A stretch of 27,468 nucleotides of DNA from Caldisphaera sp. (GTDB lineage Archaea; Thermoproteota; Thermoprotei_A; Sulfolobales; Acidilobaceae), in contig PNIA01000017.1 of assembly GCA_002877855.1 (NCBI GenBank), forward strand, positions 1 to 27,468, written 5' to 3'. Position numbers and translations under genes: made by a program. Shown piece after piece: positions 23,573 to 27,468 of this stretch. Each line of letters opens with the position of its first letter. Position 1 is the first letter of the stretch. The notes beneath the pieces are model-generated. The model worked only from the letters and a program-made list of their open reading frames with translations. It was not told the origin of the DNA and searched no databases.

Positions 23573-25291
23573 GTGGGAAAAATTACAGGTGGAGAATTAA
23601 TTAAAAGGATTTTGGTTAATGAAGGGGTAAAATATGTATTTGGTGTACCTGGAGATCAATTATATCCTTTATTAGATTCATTTTATAACGATAACAAGAT
23701 TAAATTTGTAACATTTCATCATGAAGGTGCTGCAGCACATGCAGCTGATGGATATGCTAGAGTTACAAACAAACCTGGAGTTGTAATAGCAACTGTTGGC
23801 CCTGGAGCAGCTAATTTAATAGGTGGTGTTTATCCTGCATTCGCTGAAGGTATACCAATAATAATTATAACAGCTCAAAATCAATCATGGAAATCTTATC
23901 CAGATCATGGATCGATGCAAGCATTGGATCAAATTAATTTATTAAAGCCTGTAACAAAATGGAATGCTTATATAAGTCAGTGGAATAGAATACCGGAATT
24001 GGTTCAATGGGCTTTTAGAAAAGCTCTAACTGGCAGACCAGGACCAGTTCATTTAGATGTAGCTGTGGATGTGCTATATCAAACAGGTGATGAAAGCAGT
24101 GTATCTTTGCTAAAACCAGATAATTATAGACCAATAGTACCTCCTGCAGGTAATCCTTTTTTAATAGATGAAGCAGCAAAATTATTAGCTAAGGCCAAAA
24201 TGCCTTTGATTCACCTAGGAGGAGGTATTTTAAGAGCTAACGCAGTTGAAGAAGCTAAAGCATTGGCTGATTATCTAAAAGCTATAGTAACTACATCAAT
24301 TGGTGGAAGAGGTAGTATTTCTGAGGATTATCCTTCGTTACTATTACCTTCATTACCAGGAGCATTAGAAGCTCAAACAGAGGCTGATGTTGTATTAATA
24401 GCAGGATCAAGGCTTGGAGATCTAGATTATTGGGGAAAGCCTCCTGCATGGGGTGATTTCAGTAATCAAAAAACAATTCACATAGATATCACAGGTGACG
24501 ATATAGGATTAAATAGACCTGTTGATATAGGTATTATCGGTGATGTAAAAGTAGTTTTAAGCCAATTATTGGAAGCAATTAAAAAAATTATGCCACCAAA
24601 GAAAGATTACCCAGAAAAGCTTGAAAAATATAAAGAATCTGAAAGAGAATATTTAAAAAATATGGAAGATCTTTCTTATTCTGATTCTATACCAATACAT
24701 CCTTTAAGGGTTGTAAGAGAAGTAAGGGAGTTTTTCCCTAAAGATTCTATAGCAGTAATCGATGGCGGTAACACTACCGTATGGGCGTCATATCTGAATA
24801 AGGTTTATTTACCTTATACTTATTTCAGCACTGCTAGTGGAGATTCAGGCCATCTTGGTTCTGGAATACCCTTCTCAATAGCTGCTAAGCTTGCAAATCC
24901 AGATAAACAAGTTTATGTAATATCAGGAGATGGAGCTTTTGGATTTCATATAGCTGATCTTGAAACTGCATGCAGAGAAAACTTACAAATCACTTTTATT
25001 GTATTAAATGATAGCGCATGGGGAATGATTAAAGCTGGTCAAACATTATATTATAGCAACAGACATGTAGGCGTTGATTTTTCTGAGATAAGATATGATT
25101 TAATAGCTGAAGCTGTTGGATGCCATGGAGAATATATTACAAAACCAGATGAAATAAAACCCGCATTGGAAAGATCTATAGAATCGAAGAAATCATCTGT
25201 AATAAATGTGGCCGTAGATAAAAATGTAATACCACCACACTTTGAAATATTAGCTGGAATTTGGCTAGAAGGGGTCGAAATTCCTTCATAA
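23573..25291 (+). CDS. Thiamine diphosphate-dependent enzyme (acetolactate synthase / pyruvate oxidase / 2-oxoacid decarboxylase family)
   Basis: A 572-residue three-domain ThDP enzyme. The PYR domain has GVPGDQLYPLLD and the catalytic Glu51 in HHEGAAAHAADGYAR, followed by PGVVIATVGPGAANLIGG. The central domain (about 190-340) is of the ThDP/FAD type. The PP domain has GDGAFGFHIADLETACRENLQITFIVLND, with the metal-binding Asp453 and Asn479 of the GDG-N motif. The family includes acetolactate synthase, pyruvate oxidase, glyoxylate carboligase and decarboxylases; no acetolactate synthase regulatory subunit lies nearby, so the reaction is not fixed. Start is GTG with GGTGA six bases upstream. 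Its stop is followed directly by the ribosome site of the alcohol dehydrogenase, so the two are coupled and may act on the same aldehyde or acyloin. Confidence 0.93.
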   Translation: MGKITGGELIKRILVNEGVKYVFGVPGDQLYPLLDSFYNDNKIKFVTFHHEGAAAHAADGYARVTNKPGVVIATVGPGAANLIGGVYPAFAEGIPIIIITAQNQSWKSYPDHGSMQALDQINLLKPVTKWNAYISQWNRIPELVQWAFRKALTGRPGPVHLDVAVDVLYQTGDESSVSLLKPDNYRPIVPPAGNPFLIDEAAKLLAKAKMPLIHLGGGILRANAVEEAKALADYLKAIVTTSIGGRGSISEDYPSLLLPSLPGALEAQTEADVVLIAGSRLGDLDYWGKPPAWGDFSNQKTIHIDITGDDIGLNRPVDIGIIGDVKVVLSQLLEAIKKIMPPKKDYPEKLEKYKESEREYLKNMEDLSYSDSIPIHPLRVVREVREFFPKDSIAVIDGGNTTVWASYLNKVYLPYTYFSTASGDSGHLGSGIPFSIAAKLANPDKQVYVISGDGAFGFHIADLETACRENLQITFIVLNDSAWGMIKAGQTLYYSNRHVGVDFSEIRYDLIAEAVGCHGEYITKPDEIKPALERSIESKKSSVINVAVDKNVIPPHFEILAGIWLEGVEIPS

Positions 25292-25301
25292 GGTGTTTAA
25301 A

Positions 25302-26468
25302 ATGGTGTCTCTTGTTTTACCAAGAAAGATTATTTATAATGCAGATTCTTTAGAAGAGCTTTTAAATTTATCTAGAGGCTATGGTTTAAAGAATATTCTA
25401 ATAATAACTGATAAGGTAATAAGAAGTACAGATTACTTTAAAAAGATTGAAGAAGGATTAGCTAAAAATGGTATAAATGTAAGACTATATTATGATATAA
25501 GTCCGGAGCCTAATATAGAAACAGTTAACAATATTTATGAGTTTGTCAAAGGAGAAAATATAGATCTTATTGTTGCTATTGGTGGAGGAAGCGTCATTGA
25601 TGTATCTAAAGTTTTAAGGGTTAAATTACTGAGACCTGATTTAAAAAGCGAAGATATTTCTCCATTTGTTTCGTTAAACTTAGAAAATAAATTCCCATTA
25701 CTAGTTACAATACCAACTACAGCCGGAACTGGAAGTGATGCTAGCTTTGCTTTTGTTTTGAAAATAAAAGAAAATAATTACGAAATTAAATACGCATCAG
25801 GTAATTATGATTTAGTTCCTTACGAGAGCATTCTAGACATAAATTTTTTAAAAACTTTACCGAAAAAGCAGCTAATTATAACCGCTATTGATGGATTGGC
25901 AAACGATATCGAAGGTATAGTATCAATAAATTCTAATCCATTATCAGAGGGAATAGCTATTCAATCAGCTAGAATGTTCTTCAAATACTTACCAAAAGTT
26001 GTAGAAAATAAGGATGATGAGGAATCGCTTAACTATCTTCATCTTGCTGCCACGCTATCTGGTATAGCATTTTCTAATTCAGGTGTAGGCTTAGTTCACG
26101 CTATAGCGCATCCTTTGGGCTCATTATTTAATATTCCTCATGGTATGGCTGTAGCAATAGTAATGCCTTATGTAATAAATTTTAATTATAAAGATAAAAA
26201 TGCAGGGAAAATGTATGATGAAATAAAAATTGCATTAGAACAGTTAGATGGATTTGAAATAAAAAAGAACTTGACAGAGCATTTATTAGACTTATATAAT
26301 AAAATTGGACAACCTAAGAAATTAAGCGAAATAGCAATAGATGAAAAGACATATAAGAGTAGTATAGATAAGATTGCTGATTTAGCTTTAAGGGATCCTG
26401 ATCTTGCTTTTAATCCAATTTCTCCTACAATAGATGAAATAAAAGATATATTAAATAAAATATATTAA
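25302..26468 (+). CDS. Iron-containing alcohol dehydrogenase family protein
   Basis: A 388-residue Fe-ADH-fold protein that should interconvert an alcohol and an aldehyde with NAD(P). Nucleotide-binding GGGS is at residues 94-97 (VAIGGGSVIDVSK) and the second signature TIPTTAGTGSDAS follows. Metal ligands by motif: Asp197 (AIDGLAND), His266 and His280 (HAIAHPLGSLFNIPHG). The fourth usual ligand, a His four residues after the Asp (DALTH in FucO), is Asn201 here, so metal content is uncertain. ATG 25302 is chosen because AGGTG lies six bases ahead; a GTG at 25293 overlaps that site. The preceding ThDP enzyme ends 10 bases upstream. It converges with the SCP2-like gene, with one base between the stop codons. 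Confidence 0.9.
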   Translation: MVSLVLPRKIIYNADSLEELLNLSRGYGLKNILIITDKVIRSTDYFKKIEEGLAKNGINVRLYYDISPEPNIETVNNIYEFVKGENIDLIVAIGGGSVIDVSKVLRVKLLRPDLKSEDISPFVSLNLENKFPLLVTIPTTAGTGSDASFAFVLKIKENNYEIKYASGNYDLVPYESILDINFLKTLPKKQLIITAIDGLANDIEGIVSINSNPLSEGIAIQSARMFFKYLPKVVENKDDEESLNYLHLAATLSGIAFSNSGVGLVHAIAHPLGSLFNIPHGMAVAIVMPYVINFNYKDKNAGKMYDEIKIALEQLDGFEIKKNLTEHLLDLYNKIGQPKKLSEIAIDEKTYKSSIDKIADLALRDPDLAFNPISPTIDEIKDILNKIY

Positions 26469-26469
26469 T

Positions 26470-26892
26470 TTATTTAGAAGCCTCTTGAGCTGATTTTACC
26501 AATTCAACTGCTGCTGAAGGAAATCTCATCACTGTTGCCATGGATCCTTTCTCTAATTTAAGTTTTCCTTGTAAAATTGCGGTAACAGGATTAAGTTCTC
26601 CTGTAAGTATTTTCATCCAGCTATCGAACGATGCTGTTAATATGAAATCAGCGTTCCCCTTTGTAGAATCTTCATAAAATTCGGCGCCTTTACATTGTCC
26701 TTCAAATAAATCTAACTTAATACCTATATTCCCACTGGGAAACTTTTTCAATAATTCATCAGATAAGCCTATCACCTTAAACATCAGAGGCCACTTCCAG
26801 CCTTTAGCAACGTTTTTATAGTTATTGTTTTCATTAATTTTTTTACAAAAAATTTCTGCCCATTCTTTGCTAGGAAATTCTACGTTTCCCAC
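26470..26892 (-). CDS. SCP2 sterol-carrier-like domain protein
   Basis: A single small alpha/beta domain of about 140 residues. It opens with FPSKEWAEIFCKKINEN, continues IGIKLDLFEGQCKGAEFYEDSTKGNADFILTASFDSWMKILTGELNPVTAILQGKLKLEKGSMATVMRFPSAAVELV; the GxLxPxxAxxxGKLKLxG-type segment is characteristic of SCP2 domains. These bind lipids or other hydrophobic ligands in the cytoplasm; the exact ligand is unknown. The start is taken as GTG 26892 because GGTGAT lies four bases ahead; an in-frame GTG at 26901 overlaps that site and is the alternative. Confidence 0.85.
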   Translation of the reverse strand: MGNVEFPSKEWAEIFCKKINENNNYKNVAKGWKWPLMFKVIGLSDELLKKFPSGNIGIKLDLFEGQCKGAEFYEDSTKGNADFILTASFDSWMKILTGELNPVTAILQGKLKLEKGSMATVMRFPSAAVELVKSAQEASK

Positions 26893-26977
26893 TTTTATCA
26901 CCTATTTTATTATTACTTTCTCAAAAATAAAAACCTATCCTATTTTGCCTTAAAGATTAGGCTAAGGTAAATTTAGG

Positions 26978-26987
26978 TTTATTATTT
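26978..26987 (+). promoter_or_regulatory. TATA box for the right-edge membrane protein
   Basis: TTTATTATTT centred near 26982 predicts a start at about 27008, one base before the ATG at 27009, so the message is probably leaderless. This explains the lack of a Shine-Dalgarno. Confidence 0.5.
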
Positions 26988-27008
26988 TTTTAATAATCGT
27001 GATATTCA

Positions 27009-27468
27009 ATGCAGAAAACACCAATGGCGCATGGATTAATGTCTTCGTTAATATTATCGTTAGTATTATCTCTTGGGCTATCATCGAAAATTTCTATAAT
27101 ATCATTAATGGTTATAATTAATGCAATTATTGATATTTACTGTTTTAATTATTTAAGGTTAAGAATAAATAAAATTAAAGTAAAGGATATTGCTTTGGTT
27201 ACATTATTGTTAATACCATATATTATTTTAGTTAAATTAACATTATATTTGATTCTACCTGTATCTTTATTGATTATTTATTTAGCGTCTTCGTTAAGGA
27301 AAAAATACGTCTTAACTAACATTTCAGGTAGCAGTTTCTTGTCATCTATGTCATTAGTTTGGTTATCAATGATATCTTATGTGAAAACCTATCAATTTCT
27401 TATAATATTATCGTGGATTATGTTTACCTTAACTTTAGCTTCTATAGTTGAATATAAGCTACCTTTTA
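27009..27468 (+). CDS. Multi-spanning membrane protein, N-terminal part (runs off right edge)
   Basis: An open frame from ATG 27009 stays open for 153 codons to the window end. It is very hydrophobic: about five membrane segments (starting LMSSLILSLVLSLGLSS, then ISIISLMVIINAIIDIY, VTLLLIPYIILVKLTLYLILPVSLLIIYLA, FLSSMSLVWLSMI and FLIILSWIMFTLTLASIV) separated by short Lys/Arg-rich loops. The KTPMAHG start has some likeness to YwiC-like membrane proteins, but this is weak. Function is not recognised. It reads away from the SCP2-like gene across a 107-116-bp shared spacer. Confidence 0.65.
   Translation, partial: MQKTPMAHGLMSSLILSLVLSLGLSSKISIISLMVIINAIIDIYCFNYLRLRINKIKVKDIALVTLLLIPYIILVKLTLYLILPVSLLIIYLASSLRKKYVLTNISGSSFLSSMSLVWLSMISYVKTYQFLIILSWIMFTLTLASIVEYKLPF

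Overview
The window comes from an AT-rich, thermophilic or hyperthermophilic crenarchaeon (Thermoproteota). The evidence is a full-length reverse gyrase, an Alba-type chromatin protein, the split aconitase-X enzyme of the archaeal mevalonate route, C/D box guide RNA candidates, GGTGAT/GAGGTG ribosome sites, and TATA boxes about 26 nt from short-leader or leaderless starts. Gene content (S9 peptidase, large Thr/Ser-linked solute-binding proteins, many MFS carriers, a tungsten aldehyde oxidoreductase) fits a peptide- or sugar-using heterotroph such as the Caldisphaera/Acidilobus group. That placement is inference; no rRNA lies in the window.

Layout. 1-504 (minus): the 5' part of a membrane-anchored binding protein that runs off the left edge. 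551-3138 (minus): small and large aconitase-X subunits behind an Fe-S, HhH-GPD-like protein. 3296-5575 (plus): a small winged-helix protein, a purine nucleoside/MTA phosphorylase and an MFS carrier. 5572-6000 (minus): a UspA protein. 6067-6204 (plus): one good and one weaker C/D box sRNA. 6204-10157 (minus): Alba and reverse gyrase. 10263-15104 (minus): a complete family-5 solute-binding protein and an S9 peptidase. 15328-21296 (plus): NuoF-like, NuoG-like, a four-cluster ferredoxin and a tungsten aldehyde:ferredoxin oxidoreductase. 21424-26468 (plus): an MFS carrier, a deiminase-family enzyme, a ThDP enzyme and an iron-type alcohol dehydrogenase. 26470-26892 (minus): an SCP2-like protein. 27009 to the right edge (plus): an incomplete membrane protein.

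The most interesting part is 15.3-26.5 kb. A NuoF/NuoG-like NADH module stands beside a polyferredoxin and a tungsten aldehyde oxidoreductase, followed by a ThDP 2-oxoacid enzyme and an alcohol dehydrogenase. Together these could form a redox unit for making, oxidising and reducing aldehydes, passing electrons between aldehyde, ferredoxin and NAD(P)H. Several proteins also depart from family consensus at key residues: the phosphorylase has Asn where the general-acid Asp is expected, the alcohol dehydrogenase has Asn at one metal-ligand position, and the NuoG-like protein lacks the His-Cys cluster site.

No gene-free stretch exceeds 300 bases. The longest are 15105-15327, which holds a possible structured RNA, and 6001-6203, which holds the sRNAs. 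I saw no tRNA, rRNA, CRISPR array, insertion sequence or integrase.
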